Of a stretch of 64,000 nucleotides of DNA, positions 17,914 through 26,260 are shown piece by piece. Positions within the stretch are counted from its first letter, which is position 1. Each line of letters starts with the position of its first letter. The translations under genes were made by a program, and so were the position numbers. This stretch comes from an uncultured Lachnospiraceae bacterium (GTDB taxonomy: Bacteria; Bacillota; Clostridia; Lachnospirales; Lachnospiraceae). Where the stretch lies: contig CAKRMH010000013.1 in NCBI GenBank assembly GCA_934364805.1, forward strand, positions 14,098 through 78,097. The letters run 5' to 3'. The notes beneath the pieces are model-generated. The model saw only the letters and a program-made list of their open reading frames with translations. It was not told the origin of the DNA and made no database searches.

Positions 17914-17948
17914 GTTGTTCTCCCTTCTTTGTCTAAGATTCTGAATGC

Positions 17949-18821
17949 TTAATATCTGATATTTAAAACTTCTTTCATATGCTCGATCGGCATATCTTTT
18001 CCAGTCCAGAGTTTAAAGGCAGCTGCTCCCTGGAATAACATCATTCCCATTCCATTCATATGTTTGCAGCCTGCTTCCTTACACATTGATAAAAATCTGG
18101 TCTCTAATGGAGCATATACCGTATCTGCGCAGATCAGATCCGGGCGCAGATAAGAGGTATCCGGAAGCCATGTCTGTCCCTCGAGTGGTTTCATTCCCAT
18201 TCCGGTTGCATTGACTAAAAGGTAGGAATCTTCGATCTCTTTTCTTAACTGCTCTTTGTCATCCAGATCATACAGACTTGCTTTGCAGCCGGTTCTCTCG
18301 TTGATCTTACGCACAGTTTCCACTGCATTGTCCCAGAATTTATCATGGATGTTAAAGATCGAAATCTCCTTTACTCCATCTAATGCTGCCTGGATCTCAA
18401 TTGCAGTTGCAGCTCCGCCAGCTCCTGCGATCGTCATCTTCTTTCCGATCACATCGATATCATTGTCCTGTAATGCCTGCATAAAACCGATTCCGTCCGT
18501 AATATGTCCAGTCAGAACACCGTTCTCGTTTGTAATCGTATTAACCGCTCCACAAAACTCTGCTGCCGGTGACAGTTTATCCAGATACTGTCCAACCACT
18601 GTTTTGTTTGGCATGGATACGTTCGATCCTACCATTTTCAATGCACGAAGGCCCTTGACTGCATCCTCTAATGTACTGTTGTCAACTTCGAATGCCAGAT
18701 ATGCATAATCCAGTCCAAGATATGCAAATGCTTCATTATGCATTGCCGGTGAATTGGAATGACGGATTGGGTATGCCATCAGTCCGATCAGTTCTGTGTG
18801 TCCTGTAATTCTCTCTGCCAT
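17949..18821 (-). CDS. aroE: Shikimate/quinate dehydrogenase, copy 1
   Basis: NAD(P)-dependent oxidoreductase linking 3-dehydroshikimate and shikimate (or dehydroquinate and quinate). About 290 residues. Substrate pocket HSNSPAMHN, catalytic Lys in MPNK, and Rossmann motif GAGGAA are visible. The usual GxNTDG segment reads GHITDG, so the conserved Asn is Ile. Start chosen at the ATG at 18819-18821 (protein MAERITG) because AAAAGGAG sits seven bases upstream; an in-frame ATG seven codons earlier overlaps that site. Divergent from the LysR gene, with an intergenic region sharing ACGCCC(A/G)TTAT with the reductase promoter. Confidence 0.9.
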   Translation of the reverse strand: MAERITGHTELIGLMAYPIRHSNSPAMHNEAFAYLGLDYAYLAFEVDNSTLEDAVKGLRALKMVGSNVSMPNKTVVGQYLDKLSPAAEFCGAVNTITNENGVLTGHITDGIGFMQALQDNDIDVIGKKMTIAGAGGAATAIEIQAALDGVKEISIFNIHDKFWDNAVETVRKINERTGCKASLYDLDDKEQLRKEIEDSYLLVNATGMGMKPLEGQTWLPDTSYLRPDLICADTVYAPLETRFLSMCKEAGCKHMNGMGMMLFQGAAAFKLWTGKDMPIEHMKEVLNIRY

Positions 18822-18901
18822 AATTTTTCTCCTTTTCATCATACACGATTCGGCTTGAAATTTGTACTGCCAGTTTCTTTTGTTCCATAATTTTGTAGAC
18901 G

Positions 18902-18925
18902 CCCATTATGTTAAAAACTTAACAA
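18902..18925. promoter_or_regulatory. Candidate LysR-binding region between aroE and lysR
   Basis: Contains ACGCCCATTATGTTAAAAAC followed by TTAACAA; the ACGCCC(A/G)TTAT word recurs in front of the flavin reductase gene at 20033-20043. Sharing a word between the two promoters next to a LysR gene suggests a common operator. Inferred from repetition only. Confidence 0.4.
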
Positions 18926-19061
18926 CCTTTGATAGGTATATTATAAGTCCGTTTGATTAATACTACTAATGAAATTTTCAGGCGCAATTAATAGCATAAA
19001 TGTATCGAATATGGTATATTTAAGACATATAAGGATTAGGAGACAAAAGGAGGAGCCCAAA

Positions 19062-19958
19062 ATGACACTGAATCAGCTTCAATATTTTTATCATGCAGCA
19101 ACCCTGGAGCACTTCAACCAGGCTGCCGAAAAAGCAAACGTATCCGAACCAACGCTGAGCCGTTCCATCTCTACTCTGGAGGATGAGCTTGGTCTGATCC
19201 TTTTTGAAAAGAAAGGGAGGAATGTACAGCTCACCAAGGCAGGTGCTGTTTTTCTGGAACACGTAACACGGATTCTTGATGAGGTAAACCGCACAGAGCT
19301 GAAAATGCATCAGCTCGCAACGAACGGCGGACGGATTGATATCGCATATGTTGCGCCTCTTGCGCGCACGTTTATACCGAAAATGATCCGTTCTTTTTTA
19401 CATGAAGATGGAAACCGGCATGTTATTTTCAATTTTCACCAGGGAAATACCGCCGGAAATGTTGATGGTTTAAAACGCGGCAGCTACGATCTGATCTTTG
19501 GTTCAAAGGCAGAGAATGCACCGGAAATTGAATTTGTACCGATCCTGAAGCAGGAGATGGTTGTAATCCTCCCAGCAAATCACGAGCTTTGCGATGCTCC
19601 TGACGAAAAGATTACATCGGCTCTGTTTGGACTGTACCCCGTTCTCAGCTACGATCACACTTCGGGGCTTGGTAAATATACGAAGAATTTCTTTCTCTCC
19701 CATGACATCCACCCGGAATTCATCTGTGAGTCACCGGATGAAAACGGAATCGCATCACTTGTTGCGGAAGGCTTCGGCATTGCCCTCGTTGCTGATGTTG
19801 AGGCGATCCATAGAGACGACATCGTGATCCGGCATCTGATTCCGGAAGAGACATTTTCCCACACCGTATATATGGGATACGTGCGGAGCCAGTATCAGCT
19901 TCCTGCTTTAAAACACCTGATCCGGTTCATTATCGAAAACTGTACAACGGATCAATAG
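19062..19958 (+). CDS. LysR-family transcriptional regulator
   Basis: 298-residue LysR regulator. The N-terminal winged helix-turn-helix (residues 1-60: MTLNQLQYFYHAATLEHFNQ, then EPTLSRSISTLEDELG) is followed by a periplasmic-binding-protein-like effector domain (about 90-290). Start chosen at the ATG at 19062, with AGGAGG upstream; upstream in-frame codons lack a ribosome site. It is divergent from aroE-aroD and precedes the flavin reductase. This layout matches the Listeria shikimate-responsive QuiR regulator and its target genes as I recall them, so shikimate or quinate is a reasonable effector guess. Confidence 0.88.
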   Translation: MTLNQLQYFYHAATLEHFNQAAEKANVSEPTLSRSISTLEDELGLILFEKKGRNVQLTKAGAVFLEHVTRILDEVNRTELKMHQLATNGGRIDIAYVAPLARTFIPKMIRSFLHEDGNRHVIFNFHQGNTAGNVDGLKRGSYDLIFGSKAENAPEIEFVPILKQEMVVILPANHELCDAPDEKITSALFGLYPVLSYDHTSGLGKYTKNFFLSHDIHPEFICESPDENGIASLVAEGFGIALVADVEAIHRDDIVIRHLIPEETFSHTVYMGYVRSQYQLPALKHLIRFIIENCTTDQ

Positions 19959-20027
19959 AGAATTTCTATCATTTTGCTTTCGAAAATCAATTGGATTTTT
20001 TCCCTCTGCGATTGTATTGTTAAATTA

Positions 20028-20043
20028 ATAACACGCCCGTTAT
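20028..20043 (+). promoter_or_regulatory. Inverted repeat before the flavin reductase, candidate LysR box
   Basis: ATAAC (20028-20032), six bases, GTTAT (20039-20043), a perfect short dyad about 45 bases upstream of the reductase ATG. It overlaps ACGCCCGTTAT, a word also found before aroE. Confidence 0.45.
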
Positions 20044-20085
20044 CAATAACCTTATAAACACTTTATTTTATAAGAGGAGAAAAAA

Positions 20086-22086
20086 ATGAGAAACAAATAT
20101 CAGCATATTTTTGAGCCAATGACAATACGTCGCATGACAATGAAAAACCGCATCGTTATGACTCCTATGGGTACAAACTTTGGTGAGCAGAATGGTGAAA
20201 TGAGCTTCTTACACATCAATTACTATGAACAGAGAGCCAAAGGTGGTACAGGTCTTCTGATCGTGGAAAATGCGAGCGTTTCATCTCCACAGGGATCAAA
20301 CGGAACTACACAGCTTCGTATCGATCTGGATAACTACATTCCAAGACTTTACAAACTCTGTGAAAACGTCCACAAGCATGGCGCATGCATTGCAATCCAG
20401 TTAAACCATGCAGGAGCTTCTGCAATGTCTTCGAGAATCGGAATGCAGCCGGTATCTGCTTCTGACGTTTCTTCCAAAGCAGGCGGCGAGATTCCAAGAC
20501 CTCTGGAAAAAGAAGAAATCTATGAAATCGTGAAGAAATATGGAGAAGCCGCAAAACGCGCACAGATCTGCGGATTTGATGCTGTTGAGATCCATGCTGG
20601 CCATTCCTACCTGATCAGCCAGTTCTTGTCTCCGACTATGAATAAGAGAACCGACGAGTTCGGTGGTTCTCCGGAAAACCGTGCAAGATTTGCCAGATTA
20701 GTCATCGAAGAAGTCCGCAGACAGGTTGGACCTTTCTATCCGATTTTTGTCCGCATCAGTGCCGATGAAATGGTAGAAGGCGGTAACACTTTAGACGATA
20801 CGCTCGAATATCTTCAGTACTTTGAAAAAGAAGTCGATGTATTTGACGTTTCCTGCGGTCTGAATGGTTCCATCCAGTATCAGATCGATGCCAATTACCT
20901 TCCAGACGGATGGCGTTCTTACATGGCAAAAGCCGTGAAAGAAAAATACCATAAGCCTTGTATGACGGTCGGCAATATCCGTGATCCGAAGGTGGCAGAA
21001 GACATCCTTGCGCGTGGCGACGCAGATCTGATCGGAATGGGCCGTGGTCTGATTGCAGAACCGGAATGGGTAAATAAGGTTGAATTCGGCAATGAATGTG
21101 ACCTCCGCAAATGTATTTCCTGCAATATCGGCTGCGCCGGACACCGTATCGGCTTAAATCAGCCAATGCGTTGTACTGTGAATCCGGCGATCAACAGCGG
21201 TGAAGATTACATGAAACACAAGATCAATAAACCATGTAACGTAGTCGTGATCGGTGGTGGTACAGCCGGACTGGAAGCAGCCTGCACTGCCGCAGAAGTT
21301 GGCTGCACAACATTCCTGATCGAGAAAAAACCGGAGCTTGGCGGTCTTGCATCCGTGATTTCGAAAATTCCGGACAAAAAACGTCTTGCGGACTTCCCGG
21401 AATATTTAAAACACCGTGCTTCGAAACTGCACAATTTATTCATTTTTACCAATACATCCGCAACCGTGGATCTGGTCAAAAACCTCAATCCGGACATCAT
21501 CGTAAATGCAACCGGCTCCGTTCCTACACTTCCACCGATCAAAGGTCTTCATGATTATGTGGATCAGGATGACAGCAATGTTGCAACCGTTCTTAAGATG
21601 ATCGACCGCATCAACGATTATCCAGACAATCTCGAAGGCAAAAAAGTTGCCATCATCGGTGGCGGTGCCGTTGGTCTTGATGTAATGGAATTCTTTACTC
21701 CGAAGGGAGCAGAAGTTACTATGGTCGAAATGCTTCCTATGATCGGTAACGGCCTTGATCCGGTTACCAAATGCGATACAGCTGCAAAAATGAAAAAGTA
21801 CAATGTCCGTCAGATGACAAACACTGCACTTCAGGAAGTTACCAATGATAAATTCATCGTAAAAACTCCGGAAGGAAACATTGAAGATGTTCCATTCGAT
21901 TATGGATTTATCTGCCTCGGTATGAGAGCCAATACCCCGGTTCTCTCAGAACTTGAGGATGCATTTGCTGATACAAACGTAGAAATCGTAAATATCGGTG
22001 ACAGCAAACGCGCCAGAAGGATCATTGAGGGTACAGAAGAAGGACGTAATATCTTAAGCGTTCTTGCCCGCCATGATTTCTTATAA
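20086..22086 (+). CDS. NADH:flavin oxidoreductase (old yellow enzyme / 2,4-dienoyl-CoA reductase type)
   Basis: 666 residues with FMN, 4Fe-4S and FAD/NAD modules, as in BaiCD, BaiH and bacterial 2,4-dienoyl-CoA reductase. Residues 1-340 form the FMN TIM barrel (EIHAGHSYLISQFLSP, NKRTDEFGGS). The cluster cysteines are in CISCNIGC plus a fourth Cys in MRCTVNP. FAD site: VVIGGGTAGLEAA; NAD site: VAIIGGGAVGLD. It reduces activated C=C bonds; the substrate is unknown. Placement beside LysR, aroD and two aroE genes suggests an unsaturated cyclohexane carboxylate from shikimate or quinate. GAGG precedes the ATG. Confidence 0.9.
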   Translation: MRNKYQHIFEPMTIRRMTMKNRIVMTPMGTNFGEQNGEMSFLHINYYEQRAKGGTGLLIVENASVSSPQGSNGTTQLRIDLDNYIPRLYKLCENVHKHGACIAIQLNHAGASAMSSRIGMQPVSASDVSSKAGGEIPRPLEKEEIYEIVKKYGEAAKRAQICGFDAVEIHAGHSYLISQFLSPTMNKRTDEFGGSPENRARFARLVIEEVRRQVGPFYPIFVRISADEMVEGGNTLDDTLEYLQYFEKEVDVFDVSCGLNGSIQYQIDANYLPDGWRSYMAKAVKEKYHKPCMTVGNIRDPKVAEDILARGDADLIGMGRGLIAEPEWVNKVEFGNECDLRKCISCNIGCAGHRIGLNQPMRCTVNPAINSGEDYMKHKINKPCNVVVIGGGTAGLEAACTAAEVGCTTFLIEKKPELGGLASVISKIPDKKRLADFPEYLKHRASKLHNLFIFTNTSATVDLVKNLNPDIIVNATGSVPTLPPIKGLHDYVDQDDSNVATVLKMIDRINDYPDNLEGKKVAIIGGGAVGLDVMEFFTPKGAEVTMVEMLPMIGNGLDPVTKCDTAAKMKKYNVRQMTNTALQEVTNDKFIVKTPEGNIEDVPFDYGFICLGMRANTPVLSELEDAFADTNVEIVNIGDSKRARRIIEGTEEGRNILSVLARHDFL

Positions 22087-22168
22087 AACAATATCGGTCC
22101 ACCCCTTCAAATCCCAATCATACGGACTGGACCGCAAACAACTTTCCCTCCTTATATCCAGATAAAAG

Positions 22169-22207
22169 AACTCCGGAAAGCCTTATCCTTCAAGGCTTTC
22201 CGGAGTT
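22169..22207. terminator. Bidirectional terminator between reductase and second aroE
   Basis: Perfect 16-bp stem AACTCCGGAAAGCCTT (22169-22184) / AAGGCTTTCCGGAGTT (22192-22207), loop of seven, followed by TTTT. It serves the convergent genes on both sides. Confidence 0.93.
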
Positions 22208-22234
22208 TTATGTATATTCCGATGTAACAGATCT

Positions 22235-23107
22235 TTATTCTGCAAAGAACTTCTCACGTACTTCTTCTACCGGCATATCCTGTCCTGTGTAGAGCTTAAA
22301 CGCTGCAACTCCCTGCCACAGAAGCATACCTTTTCCACCGATACAGGTGCATCCGGCTTCCTTTGCCTCGCGAAGCAGTTTGGTCTCGGTCGGATTGTAT
22401 ACTGCATCCGCAACAACAAGTCCCGGACGGAATGCACTGGTGTCTTTGACAACGCTCTGATCGTCTAATGGCTTCATTCCAACGATCGTTGCATTTGCAA
22501 AAATATCACTGGACTTGATCTCTGCGGTCATTTTTGCAATATCATCGATATCATATACATTGACATCGCAGTCCGGGCAAGCCTTTTTGATCTTCTCTGC
22601 GGTCTGCAGTGTACGTTCAAAGAATGCGTCTTTACGGTTAAAAATGCTGATTGCTTTTGCTCCGTCTAATGCGCACTGTACCTGGATCGCTGTCGCAGCT
22701 CCGCCGCCTCCGGCAACTGTAACTTTCTTCCCTTTTACATCAATCCCATGTGCCTTTAAGTTCTTTACAAAGCCTTCTCCGTCTGTCATATGACCAGTCA
22801 GCTTTCCATCGTCATTGACGATCGTATTGACTGCTCCGATGATCTGCGCTGCCGGTGAAAGCTCGTCCATGTATTTGACGACCTCTACCTTGTCCGGCAT
22901 TGTCACATTACAGCCGCGCATATGAAAAGTCTTCATTGCCTGGATCGCATCCTTCACCTTATCCTCTTTTACATCAAAAGCCACGTAAGCATAATCCAGT
23001 CCCAGCTTCTGAAAGCTGTAATTATACATTGCCGGTGATCCGGAATGTCCGACCGGTGATCCGATCAATGCTAAAAGTCCTGTTGTTCCTGAAATTCTAC
23101 TTTCCAT
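22235..23107 (-). CDS. Shikimate/quinate dehydrogenase, copy 2
   Basis: 290 residues, paralogue of the aroE at 17949. Substrate segment GHSGSPAMYN, catalytic Lys in MPDK, Rossmann GGGGAA. The GxNTDG segment is GHMTDG, again lacking the conserved Asn, so both copies belong to one divergent subgroup. After the Rossmann motif it reads FNRKD, where an Arg often favours NADP; this is suggestive only. GGAGG precedes the ATG. Convergent with the flavin reductase and followed by a strong terminator. Two copies in one LysR-linked region suggest different substrates (shikimate versus quinate) or cofactors. Confidence 0.88.
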   Translation of the reverse strand: MESRISGTTGLLALIGSPVGHSGSPAMYNYSFQKLGLDYAYVAFDVKEDKVKDAIQAMKTFHMRGCNVTMPDKVEVVKYMDELSPAAQIIGAVNTIVNDDGKLTGHMTDGEGFVKNLKAHGIDVKGKKVTVAGGGGAATAIQVQCALDGAKAISIFNRKDAFFERTLQTAEKIKKACPDCDVNVYDIDDIAKMTAEIKSSDIFANATIVGMKPLDDQSVVKDTSAFRPGLVVADAVYNPTETKLLREAKEAGCTCIGGKGMLLWQGVAAFKLYTGQDMPVEEVREKFFAE

Positions 23108-23203
23108 GTCTTTTCCTCCATAAACGATATGTTTTCTTTATTAATCATCATATTCGTTTTACATGGAAAAGGCAAGCACTTTTTTACTTTAAATCAATAA
23201 AGT

Positions 23204-24397
23204 TTACTTTTCAAAATATTCTTTTGCAAATTCCATATCCTGAACGATCTCCATCGTTCCGATATAACGGTTGTGTCTGTCACGTACTGCCATATATGTC
23301 ACCAGCATCGTTCTCCCGTTTTTTTCCATCCAGACCGGTACTTTATCCAGTGTTCCGTCACGGAATTCTCCGATTATGCGCCGCACCTGCTTTTCGATCT
23401 TTGGCGGATGGCAGGTAAAGACCTCCCTGTCGATGGCCATTCCCGGCCGTTTGAATACCTTTGGTCCTTCATTAAAATAACGATTGATATTGTCTGTATC
23501 TACAAAGCTGATCTCAAGAGGGATCGTGTTTAACATCGCCTCAAGCTGTCCGACAGTCAGATGTCCGCCTGCCATTTTGATTTCTCCGCCTGCTTGCGCA
23601 TTTCCGGCTCTGGTGCCCTGATCTTGTGCAAAATCCTCAGCTTTGTCCCATCGTCTGCCGTTTACGCCCAGACAATCCGCATAGTCCTTTGCATCCTGAT
23701 AGATTCCATACCATTCTTCCTCAGTAAAATTCAGTGCACAGTTCGGAAAAAGAATATTTGCCTCTTTATAGATCATTTCCTCTACACGTTTTACAACTGC
23801 TATAAAACGGCTGATCCATACTTCATCCTGTTTTCCTGTGGCAAGCACTGCCAGTTCATCCCGGATTTCATCATCCACCGTCCACATAACATCCGATGGA
23901 CCGCTGATTCCATATTTCACTTTTAAATGTGGATAGATCAGGTCTCCTTTCTTTGCATAGTGGATCGCTACCTCTCTCAGCTCCTGCAGCAGAGACATTC
24001 TGACTTCTCCACTTTCTGCTGCTTCCATGCAGTGTGCAAGTATTTCTTCCAGTGCCTCATTCTCTCTGGTGAGTGTTTCAAGCGGATGCCCCGGAATCTG
24101 TATCAGTTGCTGTGTTACCGCCAGTTTCTTCTTCTTTACTGCTTCCGCTGCTGCCTTCTCGGCACTTGCGATCTGTTCTTCCTTCGTCGCCCCGTGAAAA
24201 AGAGCAGCATGAACATCACAAAGCTTCTGCACCTTTTCCAATTGTGTTCCTTCTTTTAAAAGCTGCTGCTCTGCCTGCATAATTTCTGCAGCATCCACAT
24301 CTTTAAATTCCTCCACAAAGTCCTTCCGTACACTTTCTAATGCCTCGCCCTCACCAAGTCTTTTTAAGTATCCTTTGATCTGTGCAATTCTGTCCAT
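23204..24397 (-). CDS. DUF438/PAS domain protein with hemerythrin-like middle region
   Basis: 397 residues. Residues 1-65 match the DUF438 helical domain (KGYLKRLGEGEALESVRKDF). Residues about 80-240 form a helical region with spaced His and Glu (HCMEAAE, EVAIHYAKKGDLIYPHLK, EEMIYKEANILFP), the pattern of hemerythrin-like iron or haem binding. Residues about 275-392 form a PAS-type sensor (MLNTIPLEISFVDTDNINRY, MLVTYMAVRDRHNRYIGTME). Members of this group are thought to sense redox state, oxygen or haem, but no output domain is present. RBS AAGGAG precedes the ATG. A separate transcription unit with no direct tie to the neighbouring aroE. Confidence 0.85.
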   Translation of the reverse strand: MDRIAQIKGYLKRLGEGEALESVRKDFVEEFKDVDAAEIMQAEQQLLKEGTQLEKVQKLCDVHAALFHGATKEEQIASAEKAAAEAVKKKKLAVTQQLIQIPGHPLETLTRENEALEEILAHCMEAAESGEVRMSLLQELREVAIHYAKKGDLIYPHLKVKYGISGPSDVMWTVDDEIRDELAVLATGKQDEVWISRFIAVVKRVEEMIYKEANILFPNCALNFTEEEWYGIYQDAKDYADCLGVNGRRWDKAEDFAQDQGTRAGNAQAGGEIKMAGGHLTVGQLEAMLNTIPLEISFVDTDNINRYFNEGPKVFKRPGMAIDREVFTCHPPKIEKQVRRIIGEFRDGTLDKVPVWMEKNGRTMLVTYMAVRDRHNRYIGTMEIVQDMEFAKEYFEK

Positions 24398-24521
24398 GTC
24401 ATTCTCCTTATATCTCTGTCCAATCGTTTTATCATCTGTTGGTTATTTTTCCCCTTTAATATACAAAAATATGCAAAATAAAAATGTTGGAAATGTAACA
24501 TTCCAACATTTTTATCCTGCG

Positions 24522-25544
24522 TTATTCTTCGATATCCTTTGCTTTACGGAATCTGCTTAAAAAAGCTTCCTTTTTCTGATGTATTTTCTCCCGTCTCCGG
24601 CTTGCCGCATCTTCCCTCCGGCGAAGTCTTTCGGCTCTTTTTTCTTCTTTCTGGCAGAGCTTCTCAACCCGGGCTTCCTCCTTTATACGGGTCTTCTGGT
24701 TCTTTTTCACCTGCTTACGGGCAATTCGCTCCACATTGCGGATCGTGCTTTTTGCATCCTGTATCCGTCCTCTCGCAGTACGATACGGATCGTACAGGAA
24801 ATACGCAGCCATAGTCAGAGCCAGAAATACAAAAGCACCTGAAAGACTGTACTTTAATGCCCGTTCATAATAGGAATACCCCAGTTCATTTCCGATAAAA
24901 AGAACAAGCATTCCAGGAAATGTCACCATCTGGACAAGTCTGCAGATCCACTTCCACACCAGAAAGCATCTGCTCTCCTGGATCAGTACTGCACCTTGCA
25001 GTGCTGTAAAAAAAAGCATAGTAAGTGTGCTTTGTGACGCAATTCCATTCAGATAACCACAGAATACACAAAGCACCAGAGACATCAGAAACATTGCAAG
25101 CGCAAAGCCCTTGTGATAAGCATTGGAGTATTCTTTCATGCCTTCCATCTTGTCTTCGCTCAGGTCATGCATTGCGTAGACCTGCCGGTTGAGCCGTTCC
25201 TTCATCTCTTCCCGGTAACGTCTTCCCTCACTGGCATGCTTCATGTTCTCATCCACATTCTCATTGAGTTCATGTAATGCCTTCTGTTCTGCAAAAATCT
25301 GATCCAGAAGTGCATCCTCTTCTTTTCGTCTCCGCTCGATCTCGTCCCTGACCCAGACGGCTTTCTGCAGCTGCAGGCTTTCGTTTATTACTTCCTGATC
25401 TGATCTTTCCTGTCCCGGCTTTTCCTGATCTGTTCCTTCCTGTTCTGGTTTTTCCAGTTCTGGTTTTTCCTGTTCTGGCTTTTCCTGCTCTGGCTTTTCC
25501 TGCTCTGCAATCCCGTCCATCATTTCCTTGTCTGAACTTTCCAT
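24522..25544 (-). CDS. Membrane protein with charged coiled coils and EKPEQ tandem repeats
   Basis: About 340 residues, family not recognised. After MESSDKEMMDG there is a stretch of imperfect five-residue EKPEQ repeats (about residues 15-55). A helical region follows, then four hydrophobic segments (about 150-245), and a strongly basic coiled-coil tail (ARKQVKKNQKTRIKEEARVE, KREEKRAERLRRRE-like). Start chosen at ATG 25544 with AGGG upstream, which avoids a long overlap with the MobA-like gene; in-frame ATGs exist up to 25637. It is last in the xdh operon, but nothing in it suggests a role in molybdenum enzymes. Confidence 0.65.
   Translation of the reverse strand: MESSDKEMMDGIAEQEKPEQEKPEQEKPELEKPEQEGTDQEKPGQERSDQEVINESLQLQKAVWVRDEIERRRKEEDALLDQIFAEQKALHELNENVDENMKHASEGRRYREEMKERLNRQVYAMHDLSEDKMEGMKEYSNAYHKGFALAMFLMSLVLCVFCGYLNGIASQSTLTMLFFTALQGAVLIQESRCFLVWKWICRLVQMVTFPGMLVLFIGNELGYSYYERALKYSLSGAFVFLALTMAAYFLYDPYRTARGRIQDAKSTIRNVERIARKQVKKNQKTRIKEEARVEKLCQKEEKRAERLRRREDAASRRREKIHQKKEAFLSRFRKAKDIEE
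25392..25507 (-). repeat. Tandem 15-bp coding repeats (EKPEQ)
   Basis: About seven to eight imperfect 15-base units of the form CTGTTCTGGTTTTTC on the plus strand, encoding E-K-P-E-Q on the minus strand. The central units are almost identical and the outer ones have drifted. Such tracts change length by slippage. Confidence 0.85.
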
Positions 25545-25600
25545 ATCTTTCCCTGCTTTCTTCCATAAACTGTCCGACCCGCGGACACATCTTCCCCAGA

Positions 25601-26260
25601 TCATCCCAGGCTGCTTAACGTGTCGATATCCTGACACTCATTCTCAACCGGATACGTATAACTGTTGTCTAAATGTTTCCGAAAGATCCTTTTTCCGCCC
25701 TGATCGCCTTCCAGCTGTAACAGTTCATCTTCCAGACTGGAACGGAACATAACCGGATTCCCATACTGATCCTTCTCTGTCACACAGCCGACCAGCTTAC
25801 CGGAGTTTGTCATTCCTTCCATAAATCCCAGAAGACTTACCTCTGTCATATATGGCTGATCTGCTACCATAAATGTATCATAATTAGGGCCTTCCTGCCA
25901 TATCTTACGCTCATTTCCAGATATACAATTTGAAAAATCTGTCTTTTCCAGGATCGTCCATCCGTATTCGATTGCTTCTCGGATCGTGTACGACATGCCA
26001 AGGCGGCTCTGTTTTGTAAGAAGCGGATAGATACGGTCTGCAATGTTCTCCCGCTGCAATTTTAATTGCGAAACTTCCTCATAGATCTGCGGATACTGCG
26101 TCGCAACGATAAGTTCATATTCTTCTTTTTTCTCTAATATAGAAAACAGCAGGAAAAGCCCATGTTGATACATAGGCTTTCCAGCGATCGGGAAGAGGAG
26201 TTTGTTCTCCCCAAACCGCACACTGTTTCCTGCTGCCAGATAAATCATTCTATTTCGCAT
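25601..26260 (-). CDS. MobA/MocA-like nucleotidyltransferase for molybdenum cofactor
   Basis: About 220 residues with the nucleotidyltransferase signature YLAAGNSVRFGENKLLFPI near the N-terminus and a metal-binding region VADQPYMTE. Family members transfer CMP or GMP to molybdopterin and commonly accompany xanthine dehydrogenase genes; here the likely role is making the cytosine-dinucleotide cofactor for the adjacent hydroxylase. The start is uncertain: ATG 26260 was chosen, with TTG 26269 and ATG 26248 as alternatives. It overlaps the end of the xdh molybdenum-subunit gene, indicating tight coupling. Length and motifs fit MocA-like proteins better than a full MobA. Confidence 0.8.
   Translation of the reverse strand: MRNRMIYLAAGNSVRFGENKLLFPIAGKPMYQHGLFLLFSILEKKEEYELIVATQYPQIYEEVSQLKLQRENIADRIYPLLTKQSRLGMSYTIREAIEYGWTILEKTDFSNCISGNERKIWQEGPNYDTFMVADQPYMTEVSLLGFMEGMTNSGKLVGCVTEKDQYGNPVMFRSSLEDELLQLEGDQGGKRIFRKHLDNSYTYPVENECQDIDTLSSLG

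Noticed and set aside
25392..25507. Array of 15-bp repeats as a CRISPR array
   Set aside because: Units are contiguous without spacers, in frame and coding; no cas genes nearby.
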